This document shows positions 19,601 to 27,439 of a DNA stretch of 64,000 nt, one piece after another (position 1 is the stretch's first letter; every line of letters starts with the position of its first letter). The position numbers were made by a program, and so were the translations under genes. Source of the stretch: Pseudomonas sp. A34-9 (lineage in GTDB: Bacteria > Pseudomonadota > Gammaproteobacteria > Pseudomonadales > Pseudomonadaceae); assembly GCF_029543085.1 (NCBI RefSeq), contig NZ_CP119967.1, positions 1,762,501 through 1,826,500 of the forward strand, read 5' to 3'. The notes beneath the pieces are model-generated. The model searched no databases and was not told the DNA's origin. It saw only the letters and a program-made list of their open reading frames with translations.

Positions 19601-22273
19601 GTTGGCAGCGCCACCGGCACTTACGGGCAGATCCAGCTCAACGCTGACGGCACTTACACCTACACGCTGACCTCAGCGCCGAAAACCACGCCGAACGCCA
19701 ACGACGGGCCGAACACCCTGAGCGAAAGCTTCACCTACAAAGCCACCGATGCGCTGGGCAACAGCACCACCAGCACCCTCGTGGTCAACATCGTCGATGA
19801 CGTGCCCAAAGCTGTGGCGTCGGAGCGTTCGGTGACGGCGGTGGAGATCGACTCCAACATCCTGATCGTTCTCGACATCTCCGGCAGTATGGCCGACGCC
19901 TCCGGCGTGCCGGGTCTGTCGCGGCTGGCGCTGGCCAAGCAGGCGATCAGTGCCTTGCTCGACAAGTACGACGACCTCGGCGATGTGAAAGTGCAGCTCG
20001 TCACCTTCAGCAGCAATGCGACTGACCGGACGACGGTGTGGGTGGATGTGGCGACGGCCAAGACCTTGCTCGCCGGCTTGACTGCCGGCGGCGGCACCAA
20101 CTACGACGCCGCCGTGGCGACCATGTACAACGCGTTCAACACCTCAGGCAAACTCACCGGGGCACAGAACGTCGGCTACTTCTTCTCCGACGGCAAACCC
20201 AACGAGGGCGATATCGGCACTGCCGACGAAGCGACGTTAAAAGCCTTCCTCGATGCCAACAACATCAAGAACTACGCGATTGGCCTGGGCAGTGGCGTCA
20301 GCAATGCCAACCTCGATCCACTGGCGTACGACGGCATCACGCATACCAACACCAATGCGGTGGTGGTGACTGATCTCAACCAGCTCAACTCGGTGTTGTC
20401 GGGCACTGTCGAAGGCGCGCCGGTCACCGGTTCGCTGCTGGGCGAGGGCGGTACGTTCGGCGCTGATGGCGGCTTCATCAAATCCATCGTGGTCGACGGC
20501 ACCACCTACACATACGATCCGAAGGCCAACGGCGGCCAGGGTTCGCTGACGCCAAGCGGCGGCGTCAACCACGGCACCTTCAACACCGTGAACAACACGC
20601 TGAGCATCGCCACCAACAACAGCGGCACGCTGGTGATCAACCTCGACACCGGCGACTACAGCTACACCTCGCAAAAAACCACTGCGGTGGTGATCACCGA
20701 AAACATCGGCTTCACCGTCAGCGACAACGACGGCGACCTTGCCAGCTCGACGCTGACCGTGAAAGTCATCCCCAACGCGCCGCCGGTGGCGGTGGACGAC
20801 CACATCATCACCAACGTGCTGTCGAGCAATATTGTGGTGCCGGGCGAGCTGCTGCTGGCCAATGACACCGATCCGAATGGCGATACCCTCAACGCCACGC
20901 CAACCAGCTTCAATACCGGTTGGGCGGCGAAGGGCGCGGACTTCACCGGCAGCGGCGCGATCACCTTCAACGGCACCGGCAACACGGCGGCCAACCAGAA
21001 CCTCGCCGATGTGCGCAATGCGTTCGCTGCCAACACTGCAGCCATGACGGCGGTGCTGGTGGTCAGCGGCTACCTCGGTGCGGTGACCAACGCCAATGCC
21101 AACGATGAAGACCTGATCACCGTCAAACTGAAACAGGGCGAGACCCTCAATCTCGATCACAACCTGGCGGCCGGGCATGTCACGCTGGAGTATTCACTCA
21201 ACGGCGGGGCGTTCGTCAGCATCGCCGACGGCGGCACCATCACTGCCAGCGCCGACGGCACCTATCAGATCCACGTGACCAACATCACCAACACCAGCGG
21301 CAGCAACACCAACGCTGCGGAAAACTATCAACTGACCATGACGGTCAACTACGCCGGCGCCCATGACGTGACCCCGGACTACCACGGCACCTACACCGCC
21401 AACGACAACCATGGCGGCAGCGATACCGCCGCCGTGACCATCACTTATCAGGATGGCCACACCCTCACCGGCACCTCGGGGGATGACGTGTTGGTGGCGG
21501 GCACTGGCGACAACATCCTCAACGGTGGCGACGGCAACGATGTGCTCACCGCAGGCTCGGGCAACAACGAACTGCACGGCGGTGCGGGTAATGACTTGCT
21601 CTACAGCGGCCCGGGCAATGACCTGCTCGACGGTGGCACTGGCATCGACACCGCGAGCTACGCCCACGCCACGGCCGGGGTCACGGTCAACCTCGGCCTG
21701 CTCGGTGCACAAAACACCGTCGGCGCGGGGACGGACACCCTGACCGGCATCGAAAACCTCGTCGGCTCGAACTTCAACGACACCCTGACCGGCGACAACA
21801 ATAACAACGTGATCAACGGCGGCCTCGGTAACGACATCCTCAACGGTGGCGGCGGCGATGACCTGCTGATCGGCGGTCTGGGCAACAACACGATGACCGG
21901 CGGGGCAGGGGCCGACACCTTCCAGTGGCTCAAAGGCAACAGCGGCCACGACCTGATCACCGACTTCACCCCCGGCACCGACAAGCTCGACCTGTCGCAA
22001 CTGCTGCAAGGTGAAAACGGCACTACCGCGTCGCTGGATGATTACCTGCACTTCACCGTCAGCGGCAGCGGCGCCTCGGTGCTCACCAGCATCGATGTCA
22101 GCGCCATGGCCGGCGCCACGCCGAACCAGACCATCGACCTGGCCGGCGTCAACCTGGCCAGTCACTACGGCGTGACGCCGGGAGCGGGCGGGGTGGTGGC
22201 TGGCGGGCATGACACCGCGACGATCATCAGCGGCATGCTGAATGATCATTCGTTGAAGGTGGATACGGTGTGA
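13673..22273 (+). CDS. Giant RTX adhesin with retention module (LapA/MapA-type)
   Basis: A 2866-residue surface adhesin exported by the type I system encoded next door. Residues 1-130 are a LapA-type retention module (MATLIGTVTKVIGQVFAQSP) holding EATAAGPN at 113-120, the TAAG site of the LapG protease. Residues about 188-2045 are cadherin-like/VCBS repeats, several almost identical with a period of 246 residues. A von Willebrand A domain follows, with the metal site DISGS at 2068. From about 2600 come GGxGxDxL calcium repeats, then a C-terminal type I secretion signal (DTFQWLKGNSGHDLITDF). The start at 13673 has GGAGG seven bases upstream; a 48-codon upstream extension is rejected. The size and build recall P. 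fluorescens MapA. LapD and LapG genes are not in this window. Confidence 0.93.
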   Translation: MATLIGTVTKVIGQVFAQSPDGTKRALVEGDRLFAGDQLITGAEGAVAVHLQNGQELTLGRDSSLTMTGQLLADQAAHVNAPEALTPSEAQLTDVEQIQKAIAAGDDPTKNAEATAAGPNAPGGAPGELGGGHSFVLLTEVGGRVDPIIGFPTAGFGGIPEFPEERHNAVIDNGNDTPAIVVPPPVNNPVTLTGLAVPGGELNLNEANLPDGSAANPGALTQSGSFTVSAPDGLTSLSIGGINVIVGGVPIGFPQSITSQLGNTLTITGYNPATGVVSYSYTLNGNESHAAGDGANNLSEQFTVIAGDSNGDTATGTLDVNITDDVPKAFDDSNGTASETQLTLTGNVLTNDVQGADRVPGGPVTPGTFTGTYGTLVLNANGTYTYTLNTNDADFKNLHGGGNGTETFAYTLTDSDGDTSTANLVLQIHNNDDPVVINGLNVEGGELTVYEKNLSDGSTPDAAALTQNGTFTITALDGVTTLTVGGIAVVTNGVAAGFPQSVTTPLGSTLTITGFNATTGVVSYSYTLVDNEAHPTANGANNLPEQFAVTVVDDNGTTANATLDVNIVDDLPKAVDDSNPSTASETLLTLTGNVLTNDVQGADRVPSGPVTPGTFTGTYGTLVLNANGTYTYTLNTTDADFKNLHGGGNGTETFAYTITDSDGDTSTANLVLQIHNNDDPVIINGLDVNGGELTVYEKNLSDGSAPDSTALTQSGTFTITALDGVTTLTVGGIAVVTNGVAAGFPQSVTTPLGSTLTITGFNATTGVVSYSYTLVDNEAHPNANGANNLPEQFAVTVVDDNGTTANATLDVNIIDDLPKAVDDSNTGTASETLLTLTGNVLTNDVQGADRVPTGPVTPGTFTGTYGTLVLNANGTYTYTLNTTDADFKNLHGGGNGTETFAYTITDSDGDTSTANLVLQIHNNDDPVVISGLDVNGGELTVYEKNLTDGSAPDSTALTQNGTFTITALDGVTTLTIGGIAVVTNGVAAGFPQSVTTPLGSTLTITGFNAATGVVSYSYTLVDNEAHPTANGANNLPEQFAVTVVDDNGTTANATLDVNIIDDLPKAVDDSNTTTASESQLTLTGNVLTNDVQGADRVTTGPVTAGTFTGTYGTLVLNANGTYTYTLNTNDADFKNLHGGGNGTETFTYTITDSDGDTSTANLVLQIHNNDDPVILNGLDVNGGELTVYEKNLSDGTSPDTPALTQSGTFTVTALDGLQTLSVGGINVVTGGVAAGFPQSVTTPLGSTLTITGYNPATGVVSYSYTLVDNETHPNANGANSITENFNVVATDTDGSTASGQINVNIVDDLPSAHPDAASVAEGGTVSGNVLDNDIGGADGPAVTGAVVGVRAGADTSTSAIGGLNSNINGTYGYLTLDANGNAVYHSNPNAVSGPGAVDVFTYTVRDSDGDESTTTITIDVANSKLNATSDTDVTVYEKALDLTKDGADLAPGTVTGSDPTSTGETASGTLVGSVTGAVGAISYALVGSATGNYGQIVLNPNGTYTYTLTSPATTTPHADDGANTLTETFTYQATDSLGNVVTSTIVVSIVDDVPKAVNDSNANTASETQLTLTGNVLTNDVQGADVVATGPNAGPITPATLVGTYGTLVLNANGTYTYTLNPNDADFKNLHGGGNGTETFSYTLTDADGDTSTANLVLNIHNNDDPVVLNGLDVNGGELTVYEKNLSDGTSPDTPALTQSGTFTVTALDGLQTLTVGGIAVVTNGVAAGFPQSVVSPLGSTFTITGYNPATGVVSYSYTLVDNETHPNANGANSITENFNVVATDTDGSTASGQINVNIIDDLPTAKPDTGSVAEGGTVNLSVLGNDVSGADGAATVVGVRAGSNTGTSAIGGLNSNINGAYGYLTLDAAGNAVYHSNPNSVSPPGATDTFTYTIRDSDGDESTTTITVNVADSKLVASVDQDVTVYEKALDLTKDGQDLAPGTVTGSDPSNTGETATGTLVGAVTGGTGAITYTLVGSATGTYGQIQLNADGTYTYTLTSAPKTTPNANDGPNTLSESFTYKATDALGNSTTSTLVVNIVDDVPKAVASERSVTAVEIDSNILIVLDISGSMADASGVPGLSRLALAKQAISALLDKYDDLGDVKVQLVTFSSNATDRTTVWVDVATAKTLLAGLTAGGGTNYDAAVATMYNAFNTSGKLTGAQNVGYFFSDGKPNEGDIGTADEATLKAFLDANNIKNYAIGLGSGVSNANLDPLAYDGITHTNTNAVVVTDLNQLNSVLSGTVEGAPVTGSLLGEGGTFGADGGFIKSIVVDGTTYTYDPKANGGQGSLTPSGGVNHGTFNTVNNTLSIATNNSGTLVINLDTGDYSYTSQKTTAVVITENIGFTVSDNDGDLASSTLTVKVIPNAPPVAVDDHIITNVLSSNIVVPGELLLANDTDPNGDTLNATPTSFNTGWAAKGADFTGSGAITFNGTGNTAANQNLADVRNAFAANTAAMTAVLVVSGYLGAVTNANANDEDLITVKLKQGETLNLDHNLAAGHVTLEYSLNGGAFVSIADGGTITASADGTYQIHVTNITNTSGSNTNAAENYQLTMTVNYAGAHDVTPDYHGTYTANDNHGGSDTAAVTITYQDGHTLTGTSGDDVLVAGTGDNILNGGDGNDVLTAGSGNNELHGGAGNDLLYSGPGNDLLDGGTGIDTASYAHATAGVTVNLGLLGAQNTVGAGTDTLTGIENLVGSNFNDTLTGDNNNNVINGGLGNDILNGGGGDDLLIGGLGNNTMTGGAGADTFQWLKGNSGHDLITDFTPGTDKLDLSQLLQGENGTTASLDDYLHFTVSGSGASVLTSIDVSAMAGATPNQTIDLAGVNLASHYGVTPGAGGVVAGGHDTATIISGMLNDHSLKVDTV
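14236..17184 (+). repeat. Tandem 735/738-bp coding repeats in the adhesin gene
   Basis: Units begin at 14236, 14971, 15709, 16447 and 17185; the last four are spaced by exactly 738 bases (246 codons). The three units from 14971 are very close in DNA sequence, and a related but diverged unit returns at about 18666. Such repeats can recombine and change adhesin length, and they are a place where short-read assemblies collapse. Confidence 0.85.
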
Positions 22274-22292
22274 TCTGAGGCCGGAAACGACA

Positions 22293-22330
22293 AAACCCGC
22301 CGTCCCGATCATCGGGGCGGCGGGTTTTTT
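22293..22330 (+). terminator. Rho-independent terminator after the adhesin gene
   Basis: A 16-bp GC-rich stem (AACCCGCCGTCCCGAT and its near-complement) is followed by six T, 20 bases after the adhesin stop. Confidence 0.9.
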
Positions 22331-22340
22331 CTGCCTGACG

Positions 22341-22453
22341 TGATCGTTCCCATGCACTGCGTGGGAATGCAGCCCGGGACGCTCTGCGTCCCTTCCAGAG
22401 CCGAACGCAGAGCGACCGAAGAGGCATTCCCAAGCAGAGCGTGGGAACGATCG
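22341..22453. repeat. Intergenic repeat of the GATCGTTCCCATGC family
   Basis: The outer arms TGATCGTTCCCATGC and GCGTGGGAACGATCG are inverted. Inside lie GCGTGGGAATGC and CGGGACGCTCTGCGTCCC motifs. A second copy is at 63106-63214. It lies between the terminator of the adhesin and the end of the DUF6124 gene. Confidence 0.8.
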
Positions 22454-22463
22454 GTCGTCTGAC

Positions 22464-22823
22464 TTACCCCGGCAGCTGCAGATTATCCAGCACCCGATTC
22501 ACCGCCAGCTCGCCGAGCATGATCAATTGCGCGATCCCCAACAACGTCCGGCGCTGCGAAGCGGGCATGAGATGGGCGAAGTCATGGGCGATGGTTCTGG
22601 CCGAGGCGAGTGTTTCATAAGCATCGGCCAGCAGTTCCTCGTTTTTGAAGTCCGCGGTAACGGCGTACATCCGGCGGGTTTTACGGGGCGGTGGCGTGGA
22701 GCCGGGCGGGCAGAGGTAATGGTCGAGGGCGCGGTCGGCGGCTTCGTGGAGTTTTTTTGAATCGAGGGATTCGTAGGGGGAGGTGGGGTCTGTTTCGGGC
22801 GGGTTGGGTGTGGGTTTGATCAT
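22464..22823 (-). CDS. DUF6124 (formerly DUF3077) family protein
   Basis: A 119-residue soluble protein. A proline-rich start (MIKPTPNPPETDPTSPYESL) is followed by LHEAADRALDHYLCPP, a basic RKTRRMYAV stretch and a helical C-terminal half with ADAYETLASARTIAHDFAH and RRTLLGIAQLIMLGELAVN. The pattern belongs to a family common and multi-copy in Pseudomonas; I know of no function. The ATG at 22823 has GGAG ten bases upstream. The upstream DNA forms a strongly structured leader (22876-23050), reported separately. Confidence 0.8.
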   Translation of the reverse strand: MIKPTPNPPETDPTSPYESLDSKKLHEAADRALDHYLCPPGSTPPPRKTRRMYAVTADFKNEELLADAYETLASARTIAHDFAHLMPASQRRTLLGIAQLIMLGELAVNRVLDNLQLPG

Positions 22824-22875
22824 GGTGAAGCTCCTACATGTGAGGCCACCAAATTTGTCGCTAAACAAAAGAAGG

Positions 22876-23050
22876 TGGCGGCTGGACGCAGGTTAGCGAA
22901 CCGGGTGTAGGCGCCCGGCAGACCCGAAGGTCTCCCACGCACAGCCGCCATGACATCAATCGCAGACAAATCGTTTGCGATGAGCTTTGGAGCACTAGTG
23001 CGCCTACACAGATTCGGGTCGCTAAACCCGATCGCTGAATGAGTCAGCGA
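22876..23050 (-). promoter_or_regulatory. Structured 5' leader or small RNA upstream of the DUF6124 gene
   Basis: Read on the minus strand, a 9-bp closing stem (22942-22950 with 22876-22884, TGGCGGCTG / CAGCCGCCA) encloses two hairpins. One is GACC-TTCG-GGTC with a stable C(UUCG)G loop (22920-22933); the other is CCGGG...CCCGG (22901-22918). Further upstream lie two more hairpins: CGGGT / ACCCG (23015-23030) and TCGCTGA / TCAGCGA (23032-23050). The motif TTTAGCGAC occurs twice. The element ends about 50 bases before the start codon. It looks like a multi-branched RNA that may control the gene; the identity is not known to me. Confidence 0.5.
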
Positions 23051-23170
23051 CCGACCAACAATAGATCCCGTCCCCTAGGCGCACAAGCCGGCGGATTCTG
23101 GCGTAGCTGTAGGCAATTACGCAAGGTTACGTGGCTTTTCGGTCATAAAATTCAACATGCTTCAACAAGG

Positions 23171-23228
23171 GTTTCCGCAAGCGCGGAAACGACAAAACCC
23201 GCGCTCCCGGTTGACCGGGAGCGCGGGT
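23171..23228 (-). terminator. Terminator after the 907-residue protein gene
   Basis: On the minus strand a perfect 14-bp stem (23228-23215 with 23210-23197, ACCCGCGCTCCCGG) is followed by TTTT. A second hairpin, GTTTCCGC / GCGGAAAC (23171-23190), comes straight after. It is 70 bases beyond the stop of the upstream gene. Confidence 0.8.
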
Positions 23229-23298
23229 CTGTAGAGTCGGGAGTGGAAAATAAATAGGTGCCCTTTTCCCACTTCTTCGGTTTCTCAGCATGAGCGCT

Positions 23299-26022
23299 TT
23301 ATGTTCTCAGCAGACACCAGGCTCCAGAATAGGCCGCAGCCGCATCCGCGCAGTAAATGCCGCGATACTCATGGTGAAAGAATGCGAAGCCCGCCGATAT
23401 GTTCTGACACGCCCCCTTCTCACATAACCAGTAATGTTTATAAATCGGCATTCGTCCATAAACCCTTTGCAAGTCATTAATCGCTGCACTCGAGACAGGG
23501 AATCCTCCCAGCGAATACATCCAGTTCACAGCTTGCTGGTAGTTCATGCTGTTTTCATTGATTGCCAAGCGAAACACATTGCTGACGTAAACTGGGAATG
23601 ACAGTGAGCTTTTGTTTTGATCCGTTACGGTGATGGTGGCAGTGCCATTGGCATTCCCGGTGACGACGCCAGCTGAAGTCACAGAGGCGACTGCAGGTTT
23701 GTCGGAGGTAAAGATGTAGGGAGCGGTGCCGCCTACTGGGTACCTTATGTCGGTATTTCCGATAGAGGCATTTCCAGTCACGTGCCATGGGTATTTAACG
23801 GATAACCCCGACAGCGTCATCGGTGCTGTGTTCATCGACAGTGGAAGTATCGATTTAATAAGGTATTTTCGGGTGGGGAACCTGACTTTTGACTTCTCTT
23901 CGTGCTGGCCTGAAAAACTTACCCAGCACGAGATAATCGCCTCGGATAGGTGTTTGAGCGATTGAAACCGTTCAAGCGGGATCAACTTTTCATAGCCGTC
24001 GATTGAAATAACGCGCTCACCGACAACCACATCCAATACGACTTTGTTCCCGGAGGCATCAACACCTTCCAGCGTCACCCAGATCAATTGCCCTATTGCC
24101 TGTAGGGGCCATGCCGGCACTTTAAGCATGTCGCTGGCTTCAAGGCTTTTCACATCCAGTTCAGACGCTGTGACACCTGCCACGGTTATTGTCGGAAAAC
24201 GAGGGTCTTCTGGTTGCACAGCAGCAATCACTACCTTCGTCGGCGAAGAGGACGCGATTCTTTCTCCGTTACTCCACAAGTTCCAGAACAGATTGACTTC
24301 CTCTCCTTGATGGCGAATGCGAAACGCGGGTTCAAGCGGCCAATTGATACGTTTGTTTTTGTTGAATGGCAGTCGTGGGAAGGGAGAGGCACCGGCTGGG
24401 GCATTCTCCTGCCTCAGTCGGCCCATCTGACCGTCCTGAGCTTCGAGGTATTCGGCCCGCATAAGCCAATCACCGTCCAGCGGATCAATTGTTCCTCTGG
24501 GCACTTGTATCGGTGGATTGATCGTGATGACTTTCTTCGCACTGATCTGCAATTGCAGCAGATCGGAAGACACTGTGGCCTCCCCGGGATTTTTGATTTC
24601 GCACTTCACCGACAGAGGACCGCCAGCATAAGGTGCGACGAATTTGCTCTCTACGTGGAAAATGATCGGCAGTTTTTCATCAGTGATGATCTGTTGAAAA
24701 ATGTAGAGAATAGCCGTGCCTGTTTCACTGAGGGCCTGCCAGTAACACAGTGCTGTTGCACCCTTTCTCAAAGGCCAGTATTTGGCAAACTCTACCGCCA
24801 CTGTGGGGGCATCTTCCGGTACTTCGCCTGCAGCAGTCAGTGGCGTGACAGCTGGCAGTCCCAAGGGTTGGGATGTGCCAGTGATGATGGCGTTGGCGGG
24901 TTTTGATTGCTGGGTGACATTACCGCTGGTGACGGTAAAGGATGCCCACATTTCCCCGCCGATTGCGTTTCGTATGAGTTCATTCGCAATGTCGAAGATC
25001 TGCGTCTTGCCAGCGGTCGTCCGCGTCCGGCTGTCGGTGTAGAAGAGAGCTTCGCCGTTTTTTGTATGACCCTGTAGTGTCAGGTTAATAATGTCTCCTG
25101 CGGCAAACGAAGCGCTGGTCGTCACCGATGTATCCAAACCCTTTAGCAAGTCGTGATTCAGCACGTTTTGAGTGTCTGCTAAATCCCAGAACGGAGCCGC
25201 AAGCAAGAAAATGCCAGGTATTACCTTGATGGGGGTCGGAAGCGACCATTTGCTGAAATTCTCCACAGTGTCGTGTACCGACCAGCTTACCGGCAGATTG
25301 TCGGTCGGCTTGAGGGTGGCCAGCTTTGCGGCCGTGATTTCAATCGAGACATCCCCGAGGGCGGTCACTGTAACGCTGACGAGTTCAGGTCCAAAGGCGA
25401 CTGTGACCACGTCGCCAATGCATTGATTGGGGTATTGCAGGATCCTCACCCAGGTGCCGTCGTTGATAATGGTCTGGTCGATCACCAGATCCGCGACGAT
25501 TGGTTTGGTCATCGCCTCGTTTTTTGCGGTACTGCTGTCGGGATCCTGTGGACCGGGTGGCGGATATTTATAAAGCACTCCAATAGGTGTTGATTCTTCA
25601 AGGTTGCCACTAATACGTTCAACAACAATCTTCCCCTCCAGACTGGTCAAGGAATTTGGCGCAAAGCTGAACTCCAGATCATCTAAAGAGATGTAGAAGG
25701 AAATCAGCTGCGCCACTCCCTTATCGTTGAAGTGTTCGGGGCCGACCGTGATTTCAGCGACTGGAAGTGGATGAGGGGCAAGGTGAACGTGAATCTTGTC
25801 GCTGATGCTCATATTCGAGTAAGGAAAAATCCAGGCCAGTACCCCGCTTAGGTCGCTGTTAGCCATGGCTACGTTGACGCCCATGGCCCCGTCAGGCTGT
25901 GGTTTGTGGTTTGTGATGTAAAACGGCGAAAGAGCCAGAACCCCAATGCCGCCGGAGGGTGGAGGGAATATCTGGATTTGTTGACTCGATGCGGAACCTG
26001 AGGGCGCAACTGGACTGTTCAT
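23299..26022 (-). CDS. Orphan 907-residue protein with Ig-like repeats and a BIG2 domain
   Basis: No signal peptide or membrane segment is visible. The first 700 residues are beta-rich repeats of about 100-120 residues with Ig-like character; segments such as GDVVTVAFGPELVSVTVT, GDIINLTLQGHTKNGEALFY and GQLIWVTLEGVDASGNKVVL are alike. Near residues 760-830 a BIG2-type fold is clear (YIFTSDKPAVASVTSAGVV then GTATITVT). The last 80 residues are Cys-, Tyr- and Trp-rich (KHYWLCEKGACQN, EYRGIYCADAA) and may be a separate small domain. The ATG at 26022 follows AGGTGAG. Base composition looks lower in GC than the neighbours. It stands alone with its own terminator. Function unknown; an adhesin-like or toxin-like surface role would need an unknown export route. 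Confidence 0.75.
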   Translation of the reverse strand: MNSPVAPSGSASSQQIQIFPPPSGGIGVLALSPFYITNHKPQPDGAMGVNVAMANSDLSGVLAWIFPYSNMSISDKIHVHLAPHPLPVAEITVGPEHFNDKGVAQLISFYISLDDLEFSFAPNSLTSLEGKIVVERISGNLEESTPIGVLYKYPPPGPQDPDSSTAKNEAMTKPIVADLVIDQTIINDGTWVRILQYPNQCIGDVVTVAFGPELVSVTVTALGDVSIEITAAKLATLKPTDNLPVSWSVHDTVENFSKWSLPTPIKVIPGIFLLAAPFWDLADTQNVLNHDLLKGLDTSVTTSASFAAGDIINLTLQGHTKNGEALFYTDSRTRTTAGKTQIFDIANELIRNAIGGEMWASFTVTSGNVTQQSKPANAIITGTSQPLGLPAVTPLTAAGEVPEDAPTVAVEFAKYWPLRKGATALCYWQALSETGTAILYIFQQIITDEKLPIIFHVESKFVAPYAGGPLSVKCEIKNPGEATVSSDLLQLQISAKKVITINPPIQVPRGTIDPLDGDWLMRAEYLEAQDGQMGRLRQENAPAGASPFPRLPFNKNKRINWPLEPAFRIRHQGEEVNLFWNLWSNGERIASSSPTKVVIAAVQPEDPRFPTITVAGVTASELDVKSLEASDMLKVPAWPLQAIGQLIWVTLEGVDASGNKVVLDVVVGERVISIDGYEKLIPLERFQSLKHLSEAIISCWVSFSGQHEEKSKVRFPTRKYLIKSILPLSMNTAPMTLSGLSVKYPWHVTGNASIGNTDIRYPVGGTAPYIFTSDKPAVASVTSAGVVTGNANGTATITVTDQNKSSLSFPVYVSNVFRLAINENSMNYQQAVNWMYSLGGFPVSSAAINDLQRVYGRMPIYKHYWLCEKGACQNISAGFAFFHHEYRGIYCADAAAAYSGAWCLLRT

Positions 26023-26082
26023 GAGTGCTCACCTTTGCAAGGGGTGCCCGAATGTCTGGGTGACGGCACCATTGACGAAGGA

Positions 26083-26562
26083 TTAGAGCGCTGACGCGTG
26101 GGTCTGCCTACTGTCAGATCTGACAGGGGTATGACGGTTTCCGACGAGCGGACATCGGGACGGGGGGCAGGATTTACGTAACGTCTTCTGCCGCAAAATA
26201 TAAACCGTCACCAACACCGCACTCGTCAACATGAACCCTCGCGCCCACGGCAGTGGTACCAGATAACACGAGAACAGAATGCTCGCCCACATCAGCCCGA
26301 TCGCGTAGACCTTGCCTTTGAGCGGAATGCCGTTGCCATCGAGGTAATCGCGAATCCATGGCCCGAGCCGTGGATGCTCGACCAGCCAGCGATAGAAACG
26401 TGGAGAACTGCGCGCGAAGCAGGCCGCGGCGAGCAGAAGGAAAGGGGTGGTGGGCAGGACGGGCAGGAAAATCCCGATCACCCCCAATGCCACGCTGAGC
26501 CAGCCGATGGCCAGCAGAATGTAGCGCAACATCAGGGAGCGGTTGCCTATGGGATTGTCCAT
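26083..26562 (-). CDS. DUF454 (YbaN-type) inner membrane protein
   Basis: A 159-residue protein with three to four hydrophobic helices. The family core LAIGWLSVALGVIGIFLPVL is followed by PTTPFLLLAAACFARSSPRFYRWL and HPRLGPWIRDYLDGNGIPLKGK. E. coli YbaN is the named relative; the function is unknown. The C-terminal 30 residues are hydrophilic and unlike the family. No good ribosome site marks the ATG at 26562; the in-frame ATG at 26532 (MLRYILL) is a fair alternative. It lies 10 bases from the UPF0149 gene. Confidence 0.8.
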   Translation of the reverse strand: MDNPIGNRSLMLRYILLAIGWLSVALGVIGIFLPVLPTTPFLLLAAACFARSSPRFYRWLVEHPRLGPWIRDYLDGNGIPLKGKVYAIGLMWASILFSCYLVPLPWARGFMLTSAVLVTVYILRQKTLRKSCPPSRCPLVGNRHTPVRSDSRQTHASAL

Positions 26563-26572
26563 AGGCCGGATC

Positions 26573-27160
26573 TTAGTGGTGACGTGGCTTGAGGATCGCC
26601 GGTTTTTCGTCGGGTGCCTGGCACAGCAGGTACAGCGCGGTCAGGGCTTCCGGGATCTGCACGATCATGTCGTCCATCAGGTTGGCATCTTTGGCGATGT
26701 CTTCGAACTCTGGCTGTTCGTCGAACAGGCCCGAACCGACCATGATCGGCAGGAGCATTTCGCTGACTTCTTCTTCGGCGGTTTCGAACCAGGCCGCTTC
26801 ACGCAGGAACACGCCTTCCATGAAGCCGATGCACCAGCCGCGCAGTTCCGAATCGTCCGGCTCGTCGCCCAGATCCAGTTCGCATGGCAGCTCGAACTCT
26901 TCATCGGAGGCCAGTTGACGGGCGATGTGGGCCTTGAGGCCGATCAGGGTGGCTTCGATCTCTTCGCGCTGGGCGTCGCTGCTGTAATGCGGCTCTTCGG
27001 CGAACAGGGCGTCGATCCACTCACGCTCCGGTACTTCTTCGGCGCAGATCGACAGCGCGGTCAGGTAGCCGTGAGCGGCCACGTAATCCAGCGCCTCGTC
27101 ATGCAGCTCGTCGGCGTCGAGGAAAACTTGCAGGCGGGTCAGTTGCTCAGCGAAGGACAT
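26573..27160 (-). CDS. UPF0149 (YecA/YgfB-type) protein
   Basis: A 195-residue acidic cytoplasmic protein with helical repeats. Family marks are DELHDEALDYVAAHGYLTAL near residue 15 and LRGWCIGFMEGVF near 105. YgfB-like relatives affect gene expression in P. aeruginosa, but this longer type is uncharacterised. The ATG at 27160 (MSFAEQLTRL) is used; a 65-codon upstream extension lacks family similarity. The gene is divergent from recQ, an arrangement I recall at PA3343-3344. Confidence 0.85.
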   Translation of the reverse strand: MSFAEQLTRLQVFLDADELHDEALDYVAAHGYLTALSICAEEVPEREWIDALFAEEPHYSSDAQREEIEATLIGLKAHIARQLASDEEFELPCELDLGDEPDDSELRGWCIGFMEGVFLREAAWFETAEEEVSEMLLPIMVGSGLFDEQPEFEDIAKDANLMDDMIVQIPEALTALYLLCQAPDEKPAILKPRHH

Positions 27161-27439
27161 TACGGGGCTACCTTGGGGAATAAACAATGCGGGAATTCTA
27201 GGCCTTCTTGCGCGCTCAAGCCAGCCGCATGGCTGATTTGCTCCGTCGCGACCCCATATCAGCGATTGTATCGACGGGTGTCGCCCTGTGCAGGGGAGGG
27301 CTCGGGTATACTGCCGCGTTTTGCGATCCCTGCCCGTCTTGCGGCTGTCATGCAATGCGCTCTTACGTTTTGTTTAAGCAGCCCCGGCTGTTCTGAACCA
27401 GCCTGAGCAGGGATGTATCGGTAGATTTTTGGAGTTTTT

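Noticed and set aside
22876..22950. Multi-branched stem considered as a tRNA
   Set aside because: There is no acceptor CCA-type end, no anticodon arm of the right size and no T-loop sequence.
27208..27396. 62-codon plus-strand frame before recQ
   Set aside because: There is no ribosome site; it covers the divergent promoter region and has no plausible protein pattern.
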